Positions 45,126-54,134 of a stretch of DNA of 63,109 nt are shown here, in pieces. The notes under the pieces are model-generated. The model made no database searches and was not told the origin of the DNA. It worked only from the letters and a program-made list of their open reading frames with translations. The translations under genes and the position numbers were made by a program. The stretch covers positions 1 through 63,109 of the forward strand of contig BQJP01000014.1 in assembly GCA_021604765.1 (NCBI GenBank), in the 5' to 3' direction. The stretch's first letter is position 1; every line of letters starts with the position of its first letter. Origin of the DNA: Thermodesulfobacteriota bacterium (GTDB lineage Bacteria; Desulfobacterota_D; UBA1144; Nemesobacterales; UBA2774).

Positions 45126-46394
45126 CTAACCTGAGGACTCAATTTGGGTCGGTTTTTTAGTAGGCGCCTTTATAAAGAATGCTCCTAATGCAGCTAGATA
45201 GCAACAGATAATAGCAAAAAGGAATGGATAGAAATAACTTCCGGTAATATCAAAAACATAACCTGCTAAAACTGGAGCTCCAATTGCAGCTATAGAGTAA
45301 GATGTGCCGAATATTCCATAGATGGTTCCTAACGATCTGAGCCCATAGAATCTTGCCAAAAGGGTTGGGAAGATCGGAACGCAGGCACTGTAGAAAAATC
45401 CGAATAGTAGTCCAAATAGATAAAATGCCCAAATGTCAGCAGCGTCATCGAATACTAGTAGTAGTATGATTGAGCTGCCTTGTGCTAATAAGCATACCAG
45501 TAATACCTTTCGATATTCTAAGACTTCTGCAAGTAAAGCAGTGAGTACGGTTCTTCCTATAATGCTGCCAAGTCCGATTGCCGCAGGTGGTCCCGCTGCT
45601 GCTAAAGCAGAAATTTTAAGATCAATCTCAAAGTTGTAAAACTGAGTGACAATTATTAAAAAGGTAATAAATGCTAGGACGTACATTAAGTACATTATCC
45701 AATAATTTGGAGTTGAGATTGCCTCCATAGTAGTCCAGTCCTTACTGCCATTGTTAGAGGCAGCGGTATTCGCAGTTGTTTTGTCCTGGCTGTCATCTTC
45801 CCCATAAGGTTTTAGGCCTAGGTTTTCAGGATATGCTCTCATTACAAAAGCCCCAAGAAGTGTGATCGCCATCATACAGCCCAGCGCTATAAGTGCGTTT
45901 CGGAACCCAAAATTGTTAATCAGTGATGCGGCAAGAGGGTTTGTGAGTAAGCCGCTCAAGGGAACGCCTGTTGTAATAATTCCTATCGCGAATGCTCTTT
46001 TAACCGTAAACCATCTGCTTACGACTGCAACACAAGTAATATATAAGACCGTATCGCCTAATCCGACCATGACGCTATAGGTCAATATCAACTGCCATGT
46101 GTTTTGAGCAAAACCCGAAAGGATCATTCCTAAAGCAGCAATTAATCCACCGCCAAATATTACAATTCTCGGATCGTATTTGTCTATAAGCCTCCCAGCT
46201 ATTATGAATCCTGGAGCTAATATTAGTGATCTGAAAGAAAATAGAGATGAGCCCTCTGCTCTACTTAATCCGAACTCTTCGTTTATATAAGGTAAGAATA
46301 CTCCAAAAGAGTATAGCAATAACCCATCCAGAATTATAATTAACAGTGAAGCTGCTACTATGTACCAGCCGTAATATATCTTTTTGCCGAACAT
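45126..46394 (-). CDS. MFS transporter, OFA/monocarboxylate-type
   Basis: 422 aa, 12 membrane helices. The N-terminus 'YGWYIVAASLLIIILDGLL' and 'YSFGVFLPYINEEFGLSRAE' match the oxalate:formate antiporter/MCT-like group; the inter-domain loop is polar (about 198-225). Likely carries a small carboxylate, but the substrate is not predictable. AGGA lies about 7 bases before the ATG. It precedes the pseudopeptidase gene by 34 bases on the same strand. Confidence 0.9.
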   Translation of the reverse strand: MFGKKIYYGWYIVAASLLIIILDGLLLYSFGVFLPYINEEFGLSRAEGSSLFSFRSLILAPGFIIAGRLIDKYDPRIVIFGGGLIAALGMILSGFAQNTWQLILTYSVMVGLGDTVLYITCVAVVSRWFTVKRAFAIGIITTGVPLSGLLTNPLAASLINNFGFRNALIALGCMMAITLLGAFVMRAYPENLGLKPYGEDDSQDKTTANTAASNNGSKDWTTMEAISTPNYWIMYLMYVLAFITFLIIVTQFYNFEIDLKISALAAAGPPAAIGLGSIIGRTVLTALLAEVLEYRKVLLVCLLAQGSSIILLLVFDDAADIWAFYLFGLLFGFFYSACVPIFPTLLARFYGLRSLGTIYGIFGTSYSIAAIGAPVLAGYVFDITGSYFYPFLFAIICCYLAALGAFFIKAPTKKPTQIESSG

Positions 46395-46547
46395 ATATTA
46401 TCCTGAAACTGCTTGGGCTAATGAACTGATCCTGAAAATATAAAAGATTTGTTCAATTAGACACATTGATCCTATGGGTTATATAAGCTGGGGTATGATA
46501 CCTGAAAAAGTAATATTGTTTTATAAGGTCCTTTATAAAGAGAGTGG

Positions 46548-48998
46548 TTATTCGCTAATCTCTTTAATCTTTAGAGTTGTTTGATCGGATTGCTCTGTAT
46601 ATCCATTTGATTTGAAACCTTCGGATACTAGTTTGAGTGTAGCAATATTATCTTTGGTCCAGTTACCGTTCTTGATTGTTTCAGATATTGCAATGACGAG
46701 GTCTTCTCTCATCTCTTTGTGTGGTTCAGTGAAATCCCAACTTTCTATTAAAACATTTAAAGTTTTAGCACTATTTTCAATATCTTTTTTAGAGGAGGTT
46801 TTTTTATCGCTTTTTCCAAGCCATGAGATTAATATTTCAGAATCCCCATCCCCATTTGCAATTTGATGAGCAAGAAGCCTAGCCTCATTAGAATTGTAAG
46901 AGTGTGCATAAGTTGACGCAAGAACATTTAATACAGTTTTTCTATCTAGAGGCGCCATTTGTAGAAGTGTATTTGTGGCATTTGAACGAACTATGCGGTT
47001 TGGTCCCAAAAGAAGCTGAGAGGCAGTTGAACCTTGTTCTTTTGCCGTATTACCCATTATGCCCAATGTTTCTAATCCTGCTACAATTTTGACTCTGTTC
47101 GTTTTTTGATCATTGCTGAGCCCCTTAATATATAAGCCAATGTTTTCTGCTTGACTCCTATCGTTGGGAGCTACAGTGGCTAAGGCTTTCGCTGCGCTTG
47201 TACTGATAAGTTCGTCGGGGTCATTTAATAGTTCTGCAACTTGAGGTGCGTATTTGTTTGCTTGAGCGCCAATTTCTCCAATGGCTTGAACTGTTTTATA
47301 ACGGACTTTTGTATCTTGGTCATTTAATAATGATGCAAGCTGTGTTACTTGATTATCGCTTAATGAGCCTATTTGGCCCAAAGCGTATGCTGCATCAGCT
47401 CTGACATCACGATCTGGGTCGCTTAGTAGCACTACTATATTGTCGGCCTGATCCGAAGCATTGGGCCCCATTTTGCCTAATGTTTTTATACTTGAAGACC
47501 GGATTACAGGATTATCATCTTTGAGGAGTTCTTCTAACCTTGGTAGTGCCGGTTTTGCATGTTCACCCAATTCTCCTAATGTGTAAGCTGCTGTTCCGCG
47601 TATTTTGGCATTGTTGTTTGCAAGCAAGTCAACTATTTGAGGGATTTGTGGGCTTGTACTTTCTCCAGCAGCTCCCAATGCTTGAGAGGCTCTAATGCGA
47701 ACAATATCATTTTGGCTATTGAGTAATTCTGTTAATATGTCCGTATATTCTCCTAGAGGATCCCCCATTCTTTTCATTACACTTATTGCTTTAAGACTCA
47801 CTGCTTGATCAGGATCTTGGAATAATTTTGCAATTTTTGGAGCTTGTTCAATCCCGGAGTCTCCCATTTCCAAAAGTGCATTTAATGCCGCTATTCTAAC
47901 GCTAGGATTGGGGTTTTCTAACAATAATGATATTTCTGAAGCTTTGCCTTGAGCTGGCGCACCAATTTTTGCAAGACAGTATAGAGCACCAATTTTTACC
48001 CCGGTTTCAGGATTTCTGAGTTCTAATGCTACAAGGTCAATAACGTCTTTATCTGTAGCACTAAGTTCTGCAAGTGCTATTATAGCCGCATTCTTTATTG
48101 ATTTGTTTTTGCTTTTTAGAGAACTAATTATGAGTGACATTTGTTCTTTATTTAGCCCACCAATTTTACCAAGAGATGTGATTGCTGCAGTTTTAACGAA
48201 TGAGTTTTGATCACTAAGAAATTTTGCTACTTCGTTTGTGTATTTGGCAGATGATGGACCAAAATCACCTATGGCCATCAAAGCGTTAGTTTGGACTGAG
48301 CTATCTGTATCAGAGAAAAGTTGGAGGATGGCATTAATATTTTTTTGACTGGATGCTCCTGTTTTTCCTAATGCTGCTACTGATGCTGCACGAACTTCAG
48401 GCTTTTCATCCTTCATTAGCTTTAATATTTGTGGTATCTGTTTTTTCGAAACTTCCGCGTTGTTATTGATAATTGTTATAGCCGCCATTCTGGTTTTGTT
48501 ATCTTCATTACTTAAGAGTTGAATTATTTGAGCAATCTGATTGGCGTCTAAATTCTTGTATTCAGAAAGTGCTTGAGCTGATGGATATATTACTCTACTG
48601 TCTTTATCATTCAGGTTGTCAATTATGAGATTAATACTTTCTGGTGTTAACTGATCCATGTCGGTTACAGCAAGTGTAGCTGCGGTTTTGGTATATATGT
48701 TGTCTGACTCAATGAATTTAACTATTTCAGGTAAGGCAGGCTCATAGTTTACTTCTGCTAAGCTATTTATTGCTTTTGCCCTAACAATGGGGTTAGGGTC
48801 ACCAAGTGCTCTTATAAGCCCTGTGATAAGTTCATTGTTTTGGGATTGATTGGGCTCTTTGTCTACTTCATCCGAAAAGCAATAATGGTTTAAGGATGAT
48901 AGATTTAATAATATAGCCAGGAGACATATTGCCGATATTAAATTGAACCTTATTAGATAGTAAGTTCTATTATGTAGGGATCTGATTATGTGATGCAT
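46548..48998 (-). CDS. large exported HEAT-repeat protein
   Basis: 816 aa. A hydrophobic N-terminal segment (about 15-40) acts as signal or anchor, then about 18 HEAT-type repeats of roughly 38 residues run from residue 57 to 640, each with the pattern 'NPSVRIAALNALLEMGD' or 'DVRADAAYALGQIG'. The last 150 residues lack repeats. HEAT solenoids are binding scaffolds; such exported arrays have no assigned role here. GGAGA lies right before the ATG. Repeat units are similar but not identical at DNA level, so recent expansion is not obvious. Confidence 0.88.
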   Translation of the reverse strand: MHHIIRSLHNRTYYLIRFNLISAICLLAILLNLSSLNHYCFSDEVDKEPNQSQNNELITGLIRALGDPNPIVRAKAINSLAEVNYEPALPEIVKFIESDNIYTKTAATLAVTDMDQLTPESINLIIDNLNDKDSRVIYPSAQALSEYKNLDANQIAQIIQLLSNEDNKTRMAAITIINNNAEVSKKQIPQILKLMKDEKPEVRAASVAALGKTGASSQKNINAILQLFSDTDSSVQTNALMAIGDFGPSSAKYTNEVAKFLSDQNSFVKTAAITSLGKIGGLNKEQMSLIISSLKSKNKSIKNAAIIALAELSATDKDVIDLVALELRNPETGVKIGALYCLAKIGAPAQGKASEISLLLENPNPSVRIAALNALLEMGDSGIEQAPKIAKLFQDPDQAVSLKAISVMKRMGDPLGEYTDILTELLNSQNDIVRIRASQALGAAGESTSPQIPQIVDLLANNNAKIRGTAAYTLGELGEHAKPALPRLEELLKDDNPVIRSSSIKTLGKMGPNASDQADNIVVLLSDPDRDVRADAAYALGQIGSLSDNQVTQLASLLNDQDTKVRYKTVQAIGEIGAQANKYAPQVAELLNDPDELISTSAAKALATVAPNDRSQAENIGLYIKGLSNDQKTNRVKIVAGLETLGIMGNTAKEQGSTASQLLLGPNRIVRSNATNTLLQMAPLDRKTVLNVLASTYAHSYNSNEARLLAHQIANGDGDSEILISWLGKSDKKTSSKKDIENSAKTLNVLIESWDFTEPHKEMREDLVIAISETIKNGNWTKDNIATLKLVSEGFKSNGYTEQSDQTTLKIKEISE

Positions 48999-49309
48999 TT
49001 ATTCTCCGTTTGTCAGTATTTTATATTAATAACAATTACTTTTTAGAAATTATATTAAGCGGGTAATTGGAATCTCAAGGTTAAGAAATAGGCTTTGTAC
49101 CTTTCTTAGCTTATCGCTATTAACTCCTGAATATATTATATGTTAACTTTTTATTGAATGATACTGATTAAGAATAATTAATCTCAATGCTCAGTCAACA
49201 AGTTTTGATGATTTTTAGTATTTAGTGGTTTTGTCTTTATTGATATTTAAGTATCTTATTTTTTGATAATTCACGCTGAGCATTTATAAGCTAATTAAGG
49301 AGATCGGTA
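48999..49309. other. 311-base divergent intergenic region
   Basis: Very AT-rich spacer between the divergent HEAT-repeat gene and the coiled-coil/zinc-ribbon gene. On the plus strand, TTGATA (49240-49245) and GATAAT (49265-49270) are 19 bases apart and may drive the latter gene, whose AAGGAG ribosome site lies just after. I see no tRNA, repeat array or convincing small gene. Confidence 0.5.
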
Positions 49310-49741
49310 ATGTCTGAAATGTCTGAAGCCAAATATCTATTTAACAAATTCAAAGCAGGAGTTAATAGAGGGCTCAGGATTTTAAATGTTAGGTCAAAAG
49401 AGGCTTACGACGCAGTAGTTATAAGAAACCGTATTCGAAGTCTCAGAAAAAGAAGATCAGATAGTGTTTTAGAAATGGGCAATATGCTCTATAGAACCTT
49501 TAAATATAAAGGAATTATAAATAGTGAGATTGTTGAAACTAAGTGTAAAGATATAGAAAGTATAGAAAAAGAGATTGAAAAGTGTGAGCAGGAATTAGAG
49601 TTTATTCATATAAATGCAGATAAAGCTCTGGGAAGTGTAAAAGCTTTAGTTAAACCAAATGTAATTTCTATATGTGAGTGTGGCGCTGAGATTTACGAAG
49701 GATCTGCATATTGTGCACAATGCTCTAAAAAAGTTGAGTAA
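49310..49741 (+). CDS. coiled-coil protein with C-terminal zinc ribbon
   Basis: 143 aa, not recognised. Residues about 1-60 are basic with Arg/Lys runs ('RIRSLRKRRSD'), residues 65-100 form a likely coiled coil ('KDIESIEKEIEKCEQELEFI'), and the C-terminus has two CxC/CxxC knuckles ('CECG' and 'CAQC', 12 residues apart), a zinc-ribbon pattern. No signal peptide, so cytoplasmic. A good AAGGAG precedes the ATG. Convergent with hisS. A nucleic-acid or protein-binding role is a guess. Confidence 0.75.
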   Translation: MSEMSEAKYLFNKFKAGVNRGLRILNVRSKEAYDAVVIRNRIRSLRKRRSDSVLEMGNMLYRTFKYKGIINSEIVETKCKDIESIEKEIEKCEQELEFIHINADKALGSVKALVKPNVISICECGAEIYEGSAYCAQCSKKVE

Positions 49742-49775
49742 ATATTTGGCCCGCCCGCTTAGGATTAAATGACAA

Positions 49776-51038
49776 TTAGGATTTAAATTTGTCTGATGAG
49801 TTTATAATATCTTCAAGCTTTATATCTTCTTCGCTACTTTCTTTCATATCTCGGACTTTAATAACAGCTTTTTTTAATTCATCTTCACCGATAATGAATG
49901 TATAGCTTGCACCTAGTTTGTCAGCTCTTTTCATTTGGCTTTTTAAACTTTTCGTCGCATAATCTGTCTCAACAGATATTCCTTTGTTTCTAAGATTAAA
50001 AGCTAGAGTAAATGCTGCTTGCCTGGCTTCATCACCAAGGTGTGCAATGAATACATTGACATCTTTTCCAAAACCTTCGGGCAGGGCTATTTCCTGAAGA
50101 AGGATTATTCTTTCGATTCCCATTGCAAATCCGACAGCTGCAGTAGCTGGTCCGCCCAGCTCATTTACAAGTCCGTCATACCTTCCACCTGCAGCAACAG
50201 CATTTTGTGAGCCGAGTTGATCCGTTGTAATTTCAAAAACTGTTCGAGTGTAGTAATCAAGCCCCCTTACAATTTTAGGATTAATCTTGTAAGGAATTCC
50301 TACGCTGTCTAAATTTTCTTTTACGCTATCGAAATGATTTTCACAATCTTCGCATAAATTATCCAGCATTGAAGGGGCATCTGCGGCTATTTCTTTACAT
50401 CTTTTTTGCTTGCAGTCGAGTATTCTAAGGGGATTTGTTTCAAGTCTCCTCTGACAGTCTTCACAAAGTTCGTTTTTTTGAGGAGAGAAATATCCAACTA
50501 GTTTTTCTTTGTACTGTGGTCTGCAGTTCTGATCCCCTAAAGAGCTTATCTCAAGTTCCAAAAACTGTGTTAAATCAATTTCTTCAAAAAATCTCCACAG
50601 CATTGCAACTAGCTCTGCATCTGAGGCCGGTTCTTCGGGTCCAATTAGCTCAGCACCGATCTGATAAAAACCACGAAAGCGGCCTTTTTGAGGTCTTTCG
50701 TGTCTGAACATCATTCCCGTATAGTATAGTTTTGAGATCGAAGATTTAGCATGCATTGAATCTTCTATATATGCTCTTACAACTCCCGCCGTGCCTTCAG
50801 GGCGCAAAGTGAGAGATGAACCATCCCGATCAGTAAATGTGTACATTTCTTTCTCTACTATGTCGGTAGTTGTACCTAGACTGCGAGCGAATACATCGGT
50901 GAACTCAAGCACCGGTATTCTGATTTCAGAAAATCCATATAGTTCAAATATATACTTCGCAGCATCTTCAATTAAGTGCCATCTCTTTATGTTTTCAGGC
51001 AGTATGTCGTGAAACCCTCTAATTGATTTTACTTTCAT
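49776..51038 (-). CDS. hisS: histidyl-tRNA synthetase
   Basis: 420 aa, class II synthetase of standard length. 'IRGFHDILPENIKRWHLIE' at the start, 'LTLRPEGTAGVVRAY', motif 2 'MFRHERPQKGRFRGFYQIG', the histidine loop 'RGLDYYTRTVFEI', 'GGRYDGLV' and motif 3 'GFAMGIERIILL'. An anticodon-binding domain follows (about 325-410). It charges tRNA-His. It stands alone on the minus strand. Confidence 0.98.
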   Translation of the reverse strand: MKVKSIRGFHDILPENIKRWHLIEDAAKYIFELYGFSEIRIPVLEFTDVFARSLGTTTDIVEKEMYTFTDRDGSSLTLRPEGTAGVVRAYIEDSMHAKSSISKLYYTGMMFRHERPQKGRFRGFYQIGAELIGPEEPASDAELVAMLWRFFEEIDLTQFLELEISSLGDQNCRPQYKEKLVGYFSPQKNELCEDCQRRLETNPLRILDCKQKRCKEIAADAPSMLDNLCEDCENHFDSVKENLDSVGIPYKINPKIVRGLDYYTRTVFEITTDQLGSQNAVAAGGRYDGLVNELGGPATAAVGFAMGIERIILLQEIALPEGFGKDVNVFIAHLGDEARQAAFTLAFNLRNKGISVETDYATKSLKSQMKRADKLGASYTFIIGEDELKKAVIKVRDMKESSEEDIKLEDIINSSDKFKS

Positions 51039-51266
51039 AAACTAAACCTAGTCCTTCTAACAGATTTATGTCGTCAACTGATGTGGTTGGTAAAATTCTC
51101 TAAACTATTTAGAATAATGGCTAATTATATCTTAGAGTGAAAACTATTTCTAATTTATGTCTGAAAAGAAAATAGAGTTTACTGATTAAAATTTCTCTAA
51201 TATTATATACACAGCCTCAAACTAGAATCATATATTCAAATAAAATTAAACGATAATGATAATATT

Positions 51267-52412
51267 GTGACTAACGATAAAAAATTAAGAGCTATATACG
51301 TTGGCAGCCCTGAGCTCTTCTCAAAGGGCGCAAGCGCCATTCATATAATGAAGATGTGTCAGGCGATGGATAGGCTTGGAATTGAAACTGAATTGATAAT
51401 TCCTTCTAACAGAAATAGGACTCAGTTATTCAAATATTATGGGATTGATTCTACTTTCAGGCTTACATCTTTTCCTTATTTTGAGAACACTTCTTTAAGA
51501 AATATCATTCACGGCTTTTTAGCTTCTATATATATTAAATTTTTCAGAAGTAAGAGGTATGACATTGTTGTAACCAGGAATATTGTATTTGCATATTTCG
51601 CCACTAAATTTTTTAATATCCCAACTGTGTACGATGCACATCATCCGCTAGTGAAAGGCGGAGGTGCTCTTTTTAATTCATTTAAGGACTCTGAGTATTT
51701 GATCAGATTTTCCACTAATTCCAAAGGACTGTCTCAAATATACCTCAATCAGGGATTGCCAAAAGATAAATTGGTTGTAGCGCATAATGGAGTTGAGCTT
51801 GAGAGGTTCCAAAATATTCCTTCTAAGATAGAATGCCGGAATAATTTAGGGCTGCCTTTAGATAAGAAAATTGTTTGTTATGCAGGCAATATATATGAGG
51901 GCAGGGGAGTTGAACAATTAATAGATGTTGCTGAGAGATTAAGTGACATAATATTCTTGATTGTTGGCGGTCTAGATGAGGATGTGGATAGGTATAGAAG
52001 AATAGCAGAATCAAAGGGCACTCAAAACTTTGAATTAACGGGTTTTGTTCCACATAGAAGTGTGCCGCTATATCTCAACGCCTCAGATATCCTTGTAATG
52101 CCGTACACAAGTAAGATGACTATAAAGGGAGGGACAAAAGCGCAGGAATTTACCTCTCCTATAAAATTATTTGAATATATGGCAGCAGCGCGTCCTATAG
52201 TAGCAACATCTATCTCATCAGTTAAAGAAGTTTTGGAGGATGGGATAAATGCTATTCTTGTTGAGCCTGACAGCTCAGAGGCACTTTGTCACGGCATAGA
52301 GAAAGTGCTTAGAGAAGATGCTCTAGCTCAAAGTATTGCTAGTGAGGCAGTATCTAATATTAAAAAATATACTTGGGAAGTGCGGGCAAAAAAATTACTT
52401 GGTATAAAGTAA
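51267..52412 (+). CDS. GT4-family glycosyltransferase
   Basis: 381 aa with a GT-B fold. Donor-binding features: 'VCYAGNIYEGRGVEQLIDVA', 'LTGFVPHRSVPLYLNASDIL' and the E-x7-E-like 'SPIKLFEYMAAARPIVAT'. It transfers a sugar from a nucleotide donor, probably in lipopolysaccharide or exopolysaccharide synthesis; substrates unknown. It starts at GTG without a visible ribosome site; the ATG at 51256 is out of frame. The DUF3943 gene follows 86 bases later. Confidence 0.88.
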   Translation: MTNDKKLRAIYVGSPELFSKGASAIHIMKMCQAMDRLGIETELIIPSNRNRTQLFKYYGIDSTFRLTSFPYFENTSLRNIIHGFLASIYIKFFRSKRYDIVVTRNIVFAYFATKFFNIPTVYDAHHPLVKGGGALFNSFKDSEYLIRFSTNSKGLSQIYLNQGLPKDKLVVAHNGVELERFQNIPSKIECRNNLGLPLDKKIVCYAGNIYEGRGVEQLIDVAERLSDIIFLIVGGLDEDVDRYRRIAESKGTQNFELTGFVPHRSVPLYLNASDILVMPYTSKMTIKGGTKAQEFTSPIKLFEYMAAARPIVATSISSVKEVLEDGINAILVEPDSSEALCHGIEKVLREDALAQSIASEAVSNIKKYTWEVRAKKLLGIK

Positions 52413-52498
52413 CGCCTTTAAATTTTTTAGTCTTGTGTGTATCTTATCTCCTCAAAATTATATTTGCACTATTTATAGTAGCTTTGACCAGAAATCTT

Positions 52499-54010
52499 AT
52501 GACTAGAATAGTTATCTCTATACTAATTGCCTTGTTTCTTCTAGGATTATCCAATCAATCCCAGGCTGATGATATATTGGCTCGGGACCTCTATTATGAT
52601 GAGTACAGAGAAAGTCTATTACTCGACAGTTTTAATAGCCAGACAAAGCAAGATGAAGTTGATGAACCTATTGTTAGAAAACAAAAATTAGGGACGAATG
52701 AATTTCTACGGGACACTGCAATTGCTTATGGAGCCCAATGGGCGGGAAGGTGGTTCTACGTCAGGAATAAAAATAGCCGAATATTCGACACCTCCTTTTC
52801 TAAATGGTGGGACAACATATCCCAATGGCCAGAGTGGGATGATGGCGATAACTTTTTTACTAACCTTGTAACTCACCCCATAATTGGTTCTATGAACTAT
52901 TTGTATTACAGACAAATGGGGCATAGCTTTTGGGTTTCTGCTTTGGGTTCAGCTGTGCAGAGTACTCTCTTTGAGTACACGATTGAAGGTCTTGTTGAAA
53001 CCCCTTCAGGTTCTGATCTTATATTTACTCCACTACTTGGTGTTCCTCTTGGATATGGAATGGAAGTTACTTCCGACTGGCTTGAAGATACAGGTTTTAT
53101 ACCAGCAAAAATCTTGGCATATATTATAAACCCAATGAAAAATTTTGTACACGACCGCCAGGTTGGTGTAATAAACCCGTTTTCAAGTCAATTTATGTCT
53201 GTTAGCGGTCCTATTAACTTTACTCCCAACAAAACCGAGGCAATAGACCTGGCTTATTCCTATAATCTTGAGTCTCCAATACCAACGGGAAGATTTCTAG
53301 CCAATATGCAGATAGTAAATGTGAAAGAAGATTTAGGCGGAGAGTTTATCTTTTATTCACTTCGAGTTGACGTGCCTTCAGCGGATAATGTTTGGGGTGT
53401 TTATGTTCAGATTGCTCAATCGGGCGTGAATGAGGTCAAAGTTGGAGATGACAATGTTAGCGATGGATTTGAATTTGCTAATGTTTTAGTAGGAGGAAAA
53501 CATGTTCTTTTTGATGGAAGAGATTCTGTCCTTACTGCAGGAATGAACTTGGTGCTTCCTACAGCATTTAAAGATAATATCGAGCGTCTTCGAACAGTTT
53601 TGATGTATAGAAAAAACTTTCCCATCAATCTGCAATCAGCTTGGACTATAACACCTTATCTCTCAGGAGCTGCATGGAAGGGAATATTTAATGTCATGGG
53701 AAATGTTTCAACCGATTATGTATTAAATGCGAGCAAACTTGAAGGTAATGATTTTGAGTTCAGAGTAAATTATGGAGCTTCTGTGGGAGCAAACATCCCT
53801 GTCGTGGGTTCACCCGTGATATATGCCGAGTTTGACGGATATTCTCTATTAACTTCGGATACAGTAGGTAAGACAAGCACATTTGTTTCCTCCGGCGTTC
53901 GTTTGGGTAGAAAATTCAGCCCGGGTTTTGGAATACAAGTTCCTGTATCAGGGCCTGATAGTGATGTGTCCAAGCTTAGCTTTCTTATGGACTTCCAGGT
54001 TCGTTTCTAG
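52499..54010 (+). CDS. DUF3943 family outer-membrane/envelope protein, copy 1
   Basis: About 503 aa. Signal peptide (about 1-23, ending SQA), then the DUF3943 core 'FDTSFSKWWDNISQWPEWDD' with 'GDNFFTNLVTHPIIGS', 'ALGSAVQSTLFEYTIEGLVE' and 'PLLGVPLGYGMEV'. The second half is rich in alternating beta strands and ends in Phe ('FLMDFQVRF'), typical of an outer-membrane barrel. Function unknown. A frame open from 52373 overlaps the GT4 gene; the ATG at 52499 gives a proper signal peptide, though its ribosome site is weak. It has a tandem paralogue. Confidence 0.85.
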   Translation: MTRIVISILIALFLLGLSNQSQADDILARDLYYDEYRESLLLDSFNSQTKQDEVDEPIVRKQKLGTNEFLRDTAIAYGAQWAGRWFYVRNKNSRIFDTSFSKWWDNISQWPEWDDGDNFFTNLVTHPIIGSMNYLYYRQMGHSFWVSALGSAVQSTLFEYTIEGLVETPSGSDLIFTPLLGVPLGYGMEVTSDWLEDTGFIPAKILAYIINPMKNFVHDRQVGVINPFSSQFMSVSGPINFTPNKTEAIDLAYSYNLESPIPTGRFLANMQIVNVKEDLGGEFIFYSLRVDVPSADNVWGVYVQIAQSGVNEVKVGDDNVSDGFEFANVLVGGKHVLFDGRDSVLTAGMNLVLPTAFKDNIERLRTVLMYRKNFPINLQSAWTITPYLSGAAWKGIFNVMGNVSTDYVLNASKLEGNDFEFRVNYGASVGANIPVVGSPVIYAEFDGYSLLTSDTVGKTSTFVSSGVRLGRKFSPGFGIQVPVSGPDSDVSKLSFLMDFQVRF

Positions 54011-54134
54011 TAGCAAATATTTCTCTGGCTTTAATCAGTCTTCCTAAAGTTATTTCTGTGTTAACAAAAAACTTCTTTTAATTTAGTTTGATTGTTGTTA
54101 GAATTGCAAGCAAGGGTGGAGTTATTTTGGTTTT

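Noticed and set aside
46548-48998. Repeats in the HEAT gene considered as a DNA repeat array
   Set aside because: Periodicity is at protein level only; neighbouring units differ at DNA level and no CRISPR-like identical repeats exist.
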